Shown piece after piece: positions 25,016 to 35,904 of a DNA stretch of 64,000 nucleotides. The translations under genes were made by a program, and so were the position numbers. Location: positions 62,001 through 126,000 of the forward strand of contig JAWPGT010000050.1 of assembly GCA_034638255.1 (NCBI GenBank), read 5' to 3'. The notes under the pieces are model-generated. The model had not been told where the DNA came from. It was given only the letters and a program-made list of their open reading frames with translations, and made no database searches. Origin of the DNA: Coprinus comatus. Taxonomy: Eukaryota > Basidiomycota > Agaricomycetes > Agaricales > Agaricaceae. Positions within the stretch are counted from its first letter, which is position 1, and each line of letters begins with the position of its first letter.

Positions 25016-26263
25016 TCACTTTGTACTATATTTACTAGCATGATCAAGAAAAGTTGGACCACCTTCAAGAGTTACCTCTTTTATCTTCGAGTTAGCTAAT
25101 AATTGTTGAAGAGCACCCTCTGTCCAATTCCCTTTGGGATGGGATATGATTGTGATTGTCGATAAATTTGTTGGAAGATGTTCAAGAAACGCTTTTAACG
25201 CATCATCAATACGCTGGTGTGATGGTATTTGTGAAAGATGGTATTTGCCACCCAACGTCAATTTCGTCAACGTTGGTAGGCGAATGTGTTCCAGGAGGCT
25301 ACGATTGCCGTATGAAGAAGAAATAGGCCAAGTGAGAATCTCGAGAAAAGGATAAGTTTTGGGTACCTTTAACAATGTATTGTCACGAACTTCTCCGGTA
25401 CAATGACACTCGACAAGGTTAGGGAAATGGAGAAGAAATTCTATGGCATGATTTGATACTTGGTGTAGGTGGAGGACAGTGATCGTTTCGAGGGAATAGA
25501 CACTAAACCCTTGTTTCATGTTCGTGAGGTAGAGTTGCCGCAACTTCGGAAATAACTCAGCTCGGAGCTGAAGGGGATCAGTGGCTGGTTCCTTCCAGCC
25601 ACTAGTTCCTTTCAACACGAGCTGTTCAAGGTTTGGAAAGTTTGTTGAGAACGGGATGACCTTCTTCAGCCACATGACTGGAGGGTTCTTCAAGACGAGG
25701 CTACGGACTCTTCGTGCATTTTTTGCATCGAAAAGGATCTGTTGAAGAGGTTGGGGTGACATACGGGGAAATCGGTTAGGCGTCGATGATGGTGAAGGGA
25801 GATGGAAGTGGATAGAAAGATCTAGTAATCTATCTCCGGCATTTCGAAGACAAAGTTGAAGAAGTAATGCCATCGAAACTTCTGTATCAACCCTGACATT
25901 CAAGGCCAAGACAGACGAAGTCCATAAAGTCGGAGTCGAACTAATAACTTGACGCCAAAGTAAACAGACGGCGCCAAACCGAATCATGACTCTGGGATCA
26001 TGATCTGATCCATGTTTGAAGATATGTATGAGGATCTCTGGTGGAATTCGACCAATAGGGGTTCGAAGTGAGTTTAAACGCTGGAGGAGTGATGATTTTT
26101 GCTTGAAGACGCGGCTGAGCTCCTGGTATATACGGGAGAACTGAAGGGGGATTGAGGAAGAGAGCTCTTCCTCAATATGAGCGACTTCTGTGTTGATAGA
26201 TATTGTGAGATCACTTGTTTTTCTGGGGTACGGAAAATATGAAGAGGTGCCGGCTTCGTGCAT
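25016..26263 (-). CDS. F-box-like leucine-rich protein
   Basis: A single-exon frame of about 415 codons. A coiled-coil-like segment (IYQELSRVFKQKSSLLQRL) leads into the F-box-like region LRTPIGRIPPEILIHIFKHG and FGAVCLLWRQVISSTPTLWT. This is the order seen in basidiomycete F-box proteins, which act as substrate receptors of SCF ubiquitin ligases. The remainder has irregular leucine-rich repeats (for example FPKLRQLYLTNMKQGFSVY, LPTLTKLTLGGKYHL). MHEAGTSSYF at 26263 is preferred as start; an upstream in-frame ATG lies at 26284. A neighbouring F-box gene of similar layout lies downstream on the same strand order (26.6-28.1 kb), suggesting local duplication. Substrate unknown. Confidence 0.78.
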   Translation of the reverse strand: MHEAGTSSYFPYPRKTSDLTISINTEVAHIEEELSSSIPLQFSRIYQELSRVFKQKSSLLQRLNSLRTPIGRIPPEILIHIFKHGSDHDPRVMIRFGAVCLLWRQVISSTPTLWTSSVLALNVRVDTEVSMALLLQLCLRNAGDRLLDLSIHFHLPSPSSTPNRFPRMSPQPLQQILFDAKNARRVRSLVLKNPPVMWLKKVIPFSTNFPNLEQLVLKGTSGWKEPATDPLQLRAELFPKLRQLYLTNMKQGFSVYSLETITVLHLHQVSNHAIEFLLHFPNLVECHCTGEVRDNTLLKVPKTYPFLEILTWPISSSYGNRSLLEHIRLPTLTKLTLGGKYHLSQIPSHQRIDDALKAFLEHLPTNLSTITIISHPKGNWTEGALQQLLANSKIKEVTLEGGPTFLDHASKYSTK

Positions 26264-26567
26264 GTTAATCGTGGACAGAAACACGTCGTAGCGGGTTTCA
26301 AAAAGGTTCCATGGGCCTTTTTGTTATAAAAATTCGTGTTTTCTTTATCTTCCGCAGTTATGGTTCCGCAGTTATCAAGAAGCAGGAGTCTGAATATCGA
26401 GAAAAGAAGATTGCCATCGTAGAACAATTTCGGCAATTTCGGCAATTTCCATGATCACAATGACTTTAAACTCTAGTTTAAAAATAGACTTATTTATCGA
26501 CACTATCCCTACTACATATTACTTGGCCTTTCGCGACTTGGTAAATTTGAATAGACTGGCTATGAAA

Positions 26568-28149
26568 TCACACTGCTTTTCCCGAATCCAATTCAGACAC
26601 CAACTCCAAACGAAGCTTTCCAGTCCTCATATATCCCCGTATCTCCCTCTCCATCATACCACTCCAGGTCTTTCTCCTATCTTCCATACCCCTCATCCAA
26701 ACTGCAGTTAACTTCAAAGTAAAAACTTCATTCCTCGGCAAAATAGCCAGCCTTTTTTCCAACATACGACAGATAGACAAAGCTTCTATTCCTTCCATCT
26801 TTTCCAAAGGTCCTCGAATCGTAATTGACGTAACTTGGGTACAATTTTCTCATTCTGCCTCAACAACCTTAACAATTGACGAACAAAGCCAGGGGTGCAA
26901 ACATCAATGGAAAGTTTGTTCATGCCTTTAACATGAACGAACAACCTATCAAGAACCTCCGCATTCCAAGTAGTCTTGCATTAGAAAATCCAAAATCGAC
27001 TAAGCTATCCGGAAGTCCATCAATAAATTCGTGCAAGGTACGATCTAATTGAGGACGAAAACTTCCATAAAGCGTCAATTTCTCGAGGATAGGAAATTGA
27101 AGATGGTGAAGAAGGTATGGTTCTGGTGTAATTGTCCAAGCGAGTACTTTCAATTTCAGAAATGAAATAGGTCCTTCAATGATTAATTCAGTGTCCAACG
27201 ATCTCCTGGTGACATATTTTGTGCAGTAGCACTCCACAAGGTTATTACATTGCAAAAGAACGTCTATAGCCACGGAGGAATAATAGAGATTAAGGGTTGT
27301 GATTTTATTGAATGAATCAGGGGAGAGACACTTAATTGCTCTATGATTCTTTGGTACAAGGTCGAGTTGACGAAGATTTGGAAAGGTAGTCAAATCAAGG
27401 GAACCAGTAACCGGAGAAGGAATACTAAAGTTCCACTCCGGCCCTTCTAACGCAAGTCTCTCTAGGGACGAAAAATAAGGCGACGCCATTCCAGCTTCCT
27501 CTGTCAACCATTGAATAGGAGGATTGTATAACCCAAGACTCCTAATTTTCTTGGCATTGTGTTTCTTGAAAAGAACCCCTGCAATAGCCTTCAATTGGAT
27601 ATCCCGGCCATAAGCTTGATAATCCCGCCTTCCGAGAGATTTCTTGAACGAAGGATAATTGAAATGAATATCAATATCCATCTTTCGACTTCCAACATTC
27701 TGAATACAAAGTTCCAAAATCTTTGCATTCATTTCCTCTCTCCCAACTTTTACATCCAAAATAATCGGAGTCCATAAGGCAGATATGGAAAGAATGATTT
27801 GGCGCCAATGAGAACAAACAGTGGCCAAATCAATCAAGGTAAGGATGCCTTCAGTTGTACGAGGCATACAGAGGAAGATGTTAGTCATTATCTCTGGAGC
27901 GAGACGACCAGTGGAGGATCGTAAGAGGTTAATATGACGATGGTGTGAAGCTGTAATTTCATCGAGATAGCGAATGGTTATAGCCAATTGAGTAATTTCT
28001 TCCTCTCTTTGAGATATCTCAATTTCCTCTTCTTCGGTGGAAGGATAGTAAGGGGATGAAGGTACAACTGCGAGGTCATCGTCCGGAGTAATAACCCCAG
28101 AGATTGACTCGTATTCGTTGTTTAGGTTTCGTGTTGTGTTTGAATGCAT
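26568..28149 (-). pseudogene. F-box-like leucine-rich gene with two apparent 3' frameshifts
   Basis: From MHSNTTRNLNNEYESISG (28149) the frame is open to 26920. It has a coiled-coil region, the F-box-like LRSSTGRLAPEIMTNIFLC and VCSHWRQIILSISALWTP, and leucine-rich repeats, ending in an out-of-character GCSFMLKA. Coding-like sequence then continues in a second frame (LDRLFVHVKGMNKLSID, FVRQLLRLLRQNEKIVPKL) to about 26810. It goes on in a third frame (KMEGIEALSICRMLEKRLAI) to a stop at 26568. That composition is typical of the C-terminus of these proteins. No GT-AG intron of plausible length bridges the shifts. Either the gene has lost its last about 110 codons by two indels, or the sequence contains errors. 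If translated as is, it would give a protein of about 410 residues ending at 26920. Confidence 0.6.
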
Positions 28150-28278
28150 GAGGATGATAGAAAAGATGCAGTCAGTGGTATACTTTAAATATTGGTACAG
28201 CGCAAGGCTATGTATGATCTTTATTTCTATTCTATTCGATTGGTAAGAATATTCTACTTCTTTCTCCAAGGTCGACAT

Positions 28279-29545
28279 GATTTACCAAACGGATCAGCGA
28301 CGTAGAACATTGAAGAGTTTAAGAGTTATTAAATTGATCTCATGGGCGTTGACATTTCTAAAAATAGATTATCACTCATGATGCACTAATTGGCAATTGA
28401 CTCCAAAAAAAGTAAGTCTCGACTCTCCACCTATCATCAAAGGGTAGCCTGAAGATTTAACTTGTTAGTATCAGTCCAATTCGAACCACTGGCCTGAATA
28501 TTTGAATCATCATCAGATATCAAACGTTTTCTTTAACTTGGAGTTTCTTCCAACGATCGAGTTAAAGTTCCTGTTATATATAGATACAAAGATAGGTACA
28601 TTTTTAGTCGTGCGGTACAGAGTCCAAACTAATAAAATGCATGTTCCGACGTTTTCGAACCTTCCGCCCTCTCTAGTTAGAGATTCGCAGTTTTTGAAAG
28701 TTTAATCTATTTCTAAAAAGGTTAATACTGATAAACCCCTCTCACTAGTATTAATAGAGAATAGGTATATCCAGGAGAGTGACTTGGTACATGCTACAAA
28801 ATTCTATCCCAAACCCAACCCTTCTCGAAGTTTTTGAATAGCAACCGTGATGATACATGAGACCTTGAGAGAAGCCTCTCCTCGACACCAGCATTCCATA
28901 ATTCCACTCGAAAACTTACTACTTAAATTCACAAATTTTCTCAGAACTGAAAGGCAATGAATGATCTACTTACTATTTAACTATTACTTTCAGTATAGTC
29001 TAGCTATCTAACTCAAGAACCCCCCATATCACCTACTACTATATGAACCATCCATATCAATCAAGAACCTCTCGGGACGCACAAAACATAAACACTTCGG
29101 CTTGAATTTTCCACCAACGTGGAGATCGCCGACGAGCGCTAGCGCTAAGTTAGCTCATAAAATTTGTACTCGTATCCTTCAACCCGATTCCAAAAAACGG
29201 AATAAACGAACGGTGTGAAGTACTTGTCGAGTATCCTCGCTTCTTCTCAAAGTTCATTATGGTACAGTACAACAAAAAAAGAACACCGAATTTGAAAAAA
29301 AAAAATCCAACTAACACTAATACAATTCTTACAACTATCCCCCAACTGGAACCAAGGTATTTCCTTCTGAAATATATGAATTATGAATCATAACTCACCA
29401 CCTCATTTTTATTTTTTATTTTTTGGTTCTCTCCATCAAAGGTCATTATTATGTATCAACACACCAAGGCTCAACGTTCAACGTTCAACACCTCTATCTC
29501 CATCTCCATCTTCTAATTGTTCACTCGGAATAACCAAAAAAAAAA
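28279..29545. other. Intergenic, no gene seen
   Basis: 1.27 kb of AT-rich DNA between the F-box gene 5' end and the 3' end of CSN1. Reverse-strand 3' UTR is expected at the right end. No conserved frame. Confidence 0.4.
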
Positions 29546-31644
29546 CTATTCATTTGTTCCATAATAATCTTGATATTGGAATTGGGGTTGCCCTTTTGGT
29601 GGTTTAACGACCATATCCAATTGTTGTCTGTAAACAATGTTAGAGAATTCATGAATACATCTGATGTATACATCATACGAGAACAGAGGAGAGAGAGGAA
29701 GAAAAAGAAAGAAAGAAAAAATACATACAATCTCATCCTCAACAAAACCTTCCTATTTGCTTTAATCAATTCTTTTCCAGCATCCAAAGTACGTGCGAAC
29801 AAGTCAGTTCTCGCATCCGTTTTCTTAGCATACAAGATCTATCAAAAAAAAACATTAATTAATTAATTAGAGAGAAGGGAGAAAGGAACAAGGCATAAAA
29901 AAGACAGACCTTATTCTGACTATCAACTCTTCCTTGAATTTCACCAGATTGAATCAAACTGACAACATTTTGTTCTACAGTTTCGATATTCCATCCAAAA
30001 GCATCGCTCATCCTTTCCAACTATAATATATGCGTCGTTAGTATATAAAAACGTATAACACGAAGAAGAGAAGAAGAGAATGTACCTTGATAGAAGCAAA
30101 TGGTGTAAAATACAATACAATAGCTCTATTCTTGATCAGATTTGTAAGTTCGAAAACGTGCGATGAAAGGTGGATATCGACATAATGCCGTGTCTATATA
30201 AAAACAACATCGTCCCGGTTAGAAAATGTGTATGTATATGAGGGAAAGACGTACCGAATATTTATTCAAAAGCTCCAAAGTAGTTTTGAAATTACTACTA
30301 ATATAAGCCTCCAATAACTCTCTAACATACGGCTCTTGTTCAATATACAATCCGAATACCGAATTTTCTAATATTTGAGCTTTTATAGCTGATCTTGACA
30401 TGGTAGCTAAAGCGCATAAAGTTCCGTATATCGCAATATCACTTTGTGAGATCAACTATATATGCATATATAATCAGTATATCACATTTCCACCTCTAAG
30501 GGAACACAAAAAGCCACACATACCTTTCCAATCCAATCACCCAACTCCTTCGCAGATCCCAATTTCAAAAACGACTGAGCAGCAGTTTCATAATTCCCTT
30601 GATTCAAATTCGACAGCGCAGTAGCCAAATCCAATCTAGATTGAACCATTTCTCTTTCCAACGCCACTTTCTTTTTAGCAGCAGCATTAGCCGCAGCCAA
30701 AGCTGCTGCATTTCCATTTCCATTTCCTCCTCCTCCAGATCCCGTTCCGGTGCCAGTACCATCACCACCCGAGGTGCCACTTCCACCACCAGTGGTACCT
30801 GAAAGTGGAACCTCATTAACTATTAACTGATTGGCGCCTGCAGCAGCAGCGGCAGCATCTAAAGCAGCTTCAGCTTTGAATACGTATGTTGATAGATGTG
30901 TGTAGTTTCGTTGTTCGATTAAGAGAGCGAGTACTGAAAGACAAAGATCAAGAACGTGTTGAGAAGTTGCACAGAATTCACGAGATTTTGTGTGATGTTT
31001 GAGTGATAACGAATATTCTCCTAATTGTCGATAGAATTCTCCTAGATCTCTATGCGCCATCTGTATAAACACGTCAAGTTATTATTCATTTTCGTAAAGG
31101 GGAAGAAAGAGGAAAGAATTGAGCAACACACCCTAATAGACTCCTTAATCATATTATTCATATACGTTTTCAACTCCACTTCCAGCTTGACTCGCTCAGT
31201 CTGATTCTTATGAACCACTTCATCAACCCAATTACTATCCAACTGTTCAACATCCGTCGTACCAGGTAAACCATATCTTTCTTGAACACTAGGATTCCCA
31301 GCCAATTGTTCATATTCATTCAATAAACTTTGATAAAGCGATGGGTCACGACTTTGATAGATATGTTGAACCGCAAGATTAAAAGCTTGAGAAGCAATCG
31401 AAGGACAAAATCTAACGATTTGAATCAATCTTTCAATCACAGTTCTACCTGTTCAAACAAATATCGAAAAAAAATCAAATATGAATTATGACCCTTGTAG
31501 TCCGTTTTGGTGTGTAGACGTGCCGGTGTAAGTAGAGATATAGCTCTCAAGATCAAAGGGATGAGCGTCATCTACAGGTAGATGTGTGGGTCTTCTATTA
31601 GATATGAAGCTTGATGAAGGAGTAGGCTCTGTGTCGATGTCCAT
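29546..31644 (-). CDS. CSN1: COP9 signalosome complex subunit 1 (PCI-domain protein)
   Basis: CSN1 is a scaffold subunit of the COP9 signalosome, which removes Nedd8 from cullins. The start [19 protein letters not shown] is at 31644. Conserved blocks are [20 protein letters not shown], then [20 protein letters not shown] and [40 protein letters not shown] and [12 protein letters not shown] follow. After LGDWIGK come [20 protein letters not shown] and [20 protein letters not shown]. The PCI/winged-helix part is [20 protein letters not shown] and [20 protein letters not shown]. The C-terminus [17 protein letters not shown] ends at 29548-29546. Seven or so introns are present. A low-complexity Ala/Gly/Thr/Asn insertion of about 65 residues (30674-30867) interrupts the helical repeat region. 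Rpn7 of the proteasome is the paralogue, but [13 protein letters not shown](x)IERL is CSN1-specific. Confidence 0.9.
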
Positions 31645-31822
31645 GATGATGATGAAGGTGTTGAAGCAAGTTAATGGCTTTCCCACGATCCAACTACAAT
31701 TACTAATAATAATCTACTCAAACCGCTTCCATGCATGTTTTTCATATTCGATAGTACGCATCTTGCGTTTCTTGGGACTGTATATTCCATCAGTAGCAGA
31801 ACAGTATACCCAATAAGAATAC

Positions 31823-33574
31823 TTACATGACGGGTACTCGAGGCTCAATAAGAGCTCGCTGTTGGAGACTGCGAAACCTATCCCTGAACAGATTTCCTTC
31901 GGGCTATGAATTGCAACGTCAATACTTTACTCAATGAATAATAATAAAACCATACCTTCAGTCCTCGTAAACTCTCACTTAGATCCTCACCGAGTTGAAC
32001 CTCAAGTTCTTCTTCAGGAACCTTATGTTTACCCAATCTTTGACCAGAAAGCCCATGTCTACGAATTCTATCAACCAACGCCGCTTTCCTTTGTGCCACT
32101 TCCAGATCTTGTTCAACCATTTTACGTGCTGTTGCTTTACGTAGACCTTTTGCTAATGAAATCGAAGCAAGCAGTCGTTTTGTAGATGCTTTTTCTGCCA
32201 AGATACGTTTCTATCCACAAAAGATATTCATTCAATTCCGTCGAGAGTAGAAAATAAAACCCACCTCAGCCAATAGTTTCGCCTGTTTATTTCTTTGAGA
32301 AGTCGTCTTCCTAGTACTCGACTTATTCTTGACAGGAACTTGATCATCTTTCTCCTCTGCCTTAATACTATCCTCATCCTCATCCATATCATCTTCAATA
32401 GTATCAATTTTCATACCAGGACGCATAAGTCCTACAGTATCCTCTTCATCTTTTTCAGACCAATTCAAAGCTCTAGCTTTTTCCATTTTCTCCTTAACAG
32501 CCTTCATCCTTTCCAATTGTTTTAATCTTCTTTCTTCCATTTCAGCAGCCTGAATAATCAATTCTTGATGTGCGTCTACGGAAGGATTATACGAAGTTCC
32601 ATGATGAGGTTCCACAACAGCTGGAATCGCAATCCCTTCTCTCAATTTTTTAGCCGAAGGCGCCTACATAACATACCAATCATCAACACATCCTCTCACC
32701 ATAAAACAGAAAAAGAGAAGAATAAGAAAAAACCCACAACACTCACACGAACTTTCACAACAACCTTCATCGGATTCACAAACTCTTCTTCACCTTCCTT
32801 TCCCTCACCTTCCTCTGCACATTTACCATCATCTTCACCATCAACATTCATCTTACCTCCACTCCAAGGATCATACCTTCCACTCTCTCTAACAGCCAAA
32901 CTAACACCTTCCACATTCATTCCATCTCTAACCTCTTCATCTACAACAGCTCCAAACGGTCCTTTCTTCTTAATTGATTTCCTAACCAATTTCCTTAACC
33001 TCTCTTTCTCTTCTTTCGACATTTTCGACGCCATTTTGTTTTTTCTATCAAATGATGTTGTTGAATTTTGTTTTGAGTATACGGCAGGTATAGCTGAACG
33101 TGCTTGAAGTATTTTAGTTGATGTTAAATTCGCTTTTGAATACTTTTGGGGTAGGTTTTTCGTTACTAAAAGCAAAAGAAACAAAATTATTAGCATAACA
33201 TCTCCTGTCCTTCCTTCTTCGAAAGAAAAAAACACACACACACCTTTATCATTCCCAACAACATCAACAACAAACAACTCCTCATCCTTCGTATCCTTCA
33301 ACCTCTTCCTACACAAAACAAAAACAAAAACAAAAACATCAAAACATTCCCTCGCATAGAGTGATAAAAGAAAAAAAAATACTAACCCAGAAACAATCTC
33401 TTCAACTCTCCCCTCCTCCAACCCTTCCTCCAACTCTTCAATATCAACATTCTTCCTCCAAGCTTTCTTTCCTTTCCTACTTGATTGATTTTTCATAGAC
33501 GGTGCACCTATACTTGATTTTCCACTCTTCTTCACATTCTTCTTGCTAATAGAAGCCGTCGTTGGTGTCGCCAT
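31823..33574 (-). CDS. NOP53: Ribosome biogenesis protein NOP53 (GLTSCR2 family)
   Basis: A nucleolar factor for 60S subunit maturation; in yeast it recruits Mtr4 and the exosome to 7S pre-rRNA. The start MATPTTASISKKNVKKSGKS is at 33574. Conserved SSRKGKKAWRKNVDIEELEE is followed by splice gtatgt/ag junctions, RKRLKDTKDEELFVVD, then KYSKANLTSTKILQARSAIP and KMASKMSKEEKERLRKLVRK. DPWSG lies after SGRY, then come KAPSAKKLREGIAIPAVVEP, a SYNPSVDAHQELI block, and charged coiled coils. The C-terminus LSESLRGLK joins to PEGNLFRDRFRSLQQRALIE, the NOP53 signature end, with the stop at 31825-31823. About five introns are present. It lies head-to-tail with CSN1 (178 bp between the CSN1 start and the NOP53 stop). 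The gene looks complete. Confidence 0.9.
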
Positions 33575-33717
33575 GAGATAAAGGAGAGTGGAAACAGACA
33601 GCAGAGAAATGGAGTGGGTAAAGTGTAAGAAAAGGATCCAAATCAATCACAAATTTCTTGGCCCTTACTCTGTTTATTTGCGCGTCACATGTTGCTATTG
33701 CATAAGATTATATTCAA

Positions 33718-33824
33718 GGGCGCTTGGCCTAGTGGTATGGCGTATGCTTTGCATGAACTCAGTCTAATCAACTGAGTGAAGCCTCATCTGTATAAGATCA
33801 GGAGTTCGATCCTCCTAGCGTCCA
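33718..33824 (+). tRNA. tRNA-Ala (anticodon TGC) with an intron of about 35 nt
   Basis: The acceptor GGGCGCT pairs with AGCGTCC with G3:U70, the alanine identity pair. D-arm TGGCCTAGTGGTATGGCG. The anticodon stem TATGC pairs with GTATA (one G:U) and the loop begins TTTGCA. The intron runs after position 37 to just before the final loop base, and contains a self-complementary ACTCAGT...ACTGAGT. T-arm AGGAGTTCGATCCTCCT, discriminator A at 33824. Confidence 0.88.
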
Positions 33825-34211
33825 CTCCTGTGGAGAGTTATACTTTTTGCCATGTCATTCAACCAAGACATATATCACGAGAATTGCTCTGGTATTTTAC
33901 ATTACAGATTCTCAACCGTGACATGTGACAGTTGGCTTTCTATTCACTAGATATGCAGTCGCTTCTCATAACACACACGAATACAGTCATCATAACACAT
34001 CATATTTTGGTACTGCAGGAGGTGCGCATAACATATGGGTCGAAGGGCAATGTTGAATGATGTGTGGGGATATGCACAAAAGTGGTCACCTCTATGACAT
34101 AGGCAACTAAAACAGGGGAGGTAGCTGTGAGTTCGGAGGGGAATAACGACAACAAGAGCAAAAGACCGGTGAAAATGAAAAGTGTATAACTAGGAATATA
34201 GCATTTTACAT
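33825..34211. other. Spacer between tRNA-Ala and eL31
   Basis: AT-rich; it should hold the eL31 3' UTR on the reverse strand. No other feature recognised. Confidence 0.4.
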
Positions 34212-34852
34212 TTACTCCGCATCGACGACAGTCGTTTGGAGGCCCTATAGATTAAAAGTTAGATTATTAATTATAACAGAAGCATTGAGTTGTGCGGACC
34301 TTGAAGGATGCAACAGGTACGTGGCTAACATAAGTATAGAGCTTTTCTGTAGCGTTGTCATCGTCATTACGCTTGCCTATAATAATAAAGGAGTTCCTTC
34401 AGCAACCCCAAAAACCTTGTAATACAACCACCACTCACGCTCAAGCTTAACCCTCAGTCTGTGGGGAACAGACTTGACACCACGAGCCCAAACAGCCTGG
34501 TTTAGCTTGGGGTCGATACGGATATCCTTTGTTCCCATAGCCTTTTGAGCAAAGTCAACGACGGATTTCACAGCCCAGGGAGCGCGTTTCTTGAAGGAAC
34601 GACCATGGACGAGTTTGTGGAGGTGAATGGTGTATTCACGGGTGACAACATCCTGAAGCGCAGAGCGAGTCTTGCCACCGGTCTAAGTTGATTTGATATT
34701 ATATTAGATTGAGTTGAGCGGGACGGAAGGAAGGGATTATGGGGTGGGGGAGAGTTTTGGGTGTACCTTTTTCTTGGTGTCGGCAGGGGCCTGATAGAGA
34801 CATAGGTTCGTGAGTTGCGGGAGAGCAGTTGGGGCTGACAATGACTTACCAT
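34212..34852 (-). CDS. RPL31: 60S ribosomal protein eL31
   Basis: A component of the cytosolic large ribosomal subunit near the exit tunnel. The first coding exon is only the ATG (34852-34850), followed directly by gtaagt. The next exons give APADTKKK and [20 protein letters not shown], then [20 protein letters not shown] and [40 protein letters not shown] follows, then [20 protein letters not shown] and finally [10 protein letters not shown] with the stop at 34214-34212. About five introns, many for a gene of roughly 125 codons but usual for fungal ribosomal protein genes. The family is unmistakable. Confidence 0.93.
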
Positions 34853-34959
34853 GTCTTGCGGATGTCGGAGTCGATGAGTAGGAAAGATCGAAACGGGGAG
34901 CTTACCTGGTTTGTTTGGTTGCTTCCAATCTGTGATGTGTAAACAAAACAAGGTTCGTG

Positions 34960-35045
34960 TGGCTTGCAGTTCATGTGCGGGTATTTCCGGGGTCAGGATT
35001 GATGGCTTGCAGTTCATGTGCGGGTATTTCCGGGGTCAGGATTGA
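34960..35045. repeat. Two perfect tandem copies of a 43 bp unit
   Basis: The unit begins TGGCTTGCAGTTCATG and ends GTCAGGATTGA. Copies are at 34960-35002 and 35003-35045, with the first five bases of a third copy following. The repeat lies in the divergent intergenic region between eL31 and the CFEM gene, so it could duplicate a promoter element. Confidence 0.85.
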
Positions 35046-35158
35046 TGGCTTTGTGTCCCAAAATATCCACGTGTTTGTTTGGGCGTCTCTTTGTGCTAAT
35101 TTGGTACAACTGTTTATCCCATTGTTCTCATTCAGGGCGATCAAGAACTATGGAAGTC

Positions 35159-35166
35159 TATATAAA
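35159..35166 (+). promoter_or_regulatory. TATA box of the CFEM gene
   Basis: TATATAAA lies 54 bp upstream of the CFEM start codon at 35220, at the spacing expected for a short 5' UTR. Confidence 0.5.
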
Positions 35167-35219
35167 CCAAAATATCTACCAGTCCCACATCCCCCACTCC
35201 CAGTCCACTCATTGCCATA

Positions 35220-35904
35220 ATGCAGTTCTCCGTCGCTCTCCTCGCTGTTCTCGCATCCACTGTCTCTGCTGTCAGTCTCGTCTCTCGCCAGGACTCCCCA
35301 CTCCCAGGTACGACCATCTCTTTCACGCGTAGTCTCTATATCTCATACACATACCATAGACTGTGCAATGACCTGTATCTTGGGCTCCGACTTTGACGGC
35401 TGTCAACCTACAGATAACAACTGTCTATGCCGCTCAGAACGCTTCATCGACACGTCTACTCGTTGCATTCTCTCCACCTGCACAGGTGACGACCTCCAAT
35501 TCGCTATGGAATTCTCCCAAGGTGTCTGCCGTTCTGTCGTATGTTTTCCTACTCTTCCACTACACACGAAGCTCGTTGCTAACCCTTATTCTTTAGGGTG
35601 TAACTCTTACTTCCACCCCCGTCTTGGAAACTGAAACTAGCGCTGGAACTGGTACTACAACATCACCCAGTACCGCTGCTACCTCACCCACTACCACTGC
35701 TACCTCACCCACTACTGCTGCTACTTCACCCACTACCACTGCCACCTCACCTCCCAACACCTCGGGTGCTTCAAACACTAATTCTGGTTCTACTACCACT
35801 ACCGGAACCGGATCAGATCTACCGAAACCAACGCTGCATCTGTACATGGTGTCAGTGCATTCGCTGGTCTCGCAGCTCTTGGATTAGCCGCTTTGGCTCT
35901 CTGA
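35220..35904 (+). CDS. Secreted CFEM-domain protein with Ser/Thr-rich stalk; GPI signal out of frame
   Basis: The signal peptide MQFSVALLAVLASTVSA is followed by a CFEM domain with eight cysteines in family order: DCAMTCILGSDFDGC, NNCLC, TRCILSTC and GVC. CFEM proteins bind haem or act at the cell surface and hyphal interface. A Thr/Ser/Pro repeat stalk (35624-35805; units like TSPTTTATSPTTAA) follows. The frame then ends at 35887 with a tail that is not GPI-like. In the frame shifted by one base, the same DNA reads AFAGLAALGLAALAL ending at 35902-35904, exactly what a GPI-attachment signal looks like. No intron of suitable length fixes this, so a single-base indel or a sequencing error is likely. 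Two introns upstream are clear (donor gtacga at 35309, donor gtatgt at about 35539). Confidence 0.8.

Noticed and set aside
32565..33107. 180-codon forward frame
   Set aside because: Antisense to NOP53 exons; Ser/Pro/Thr/Phe-rich composition is a shadow of Lys/Glu-rich coding.
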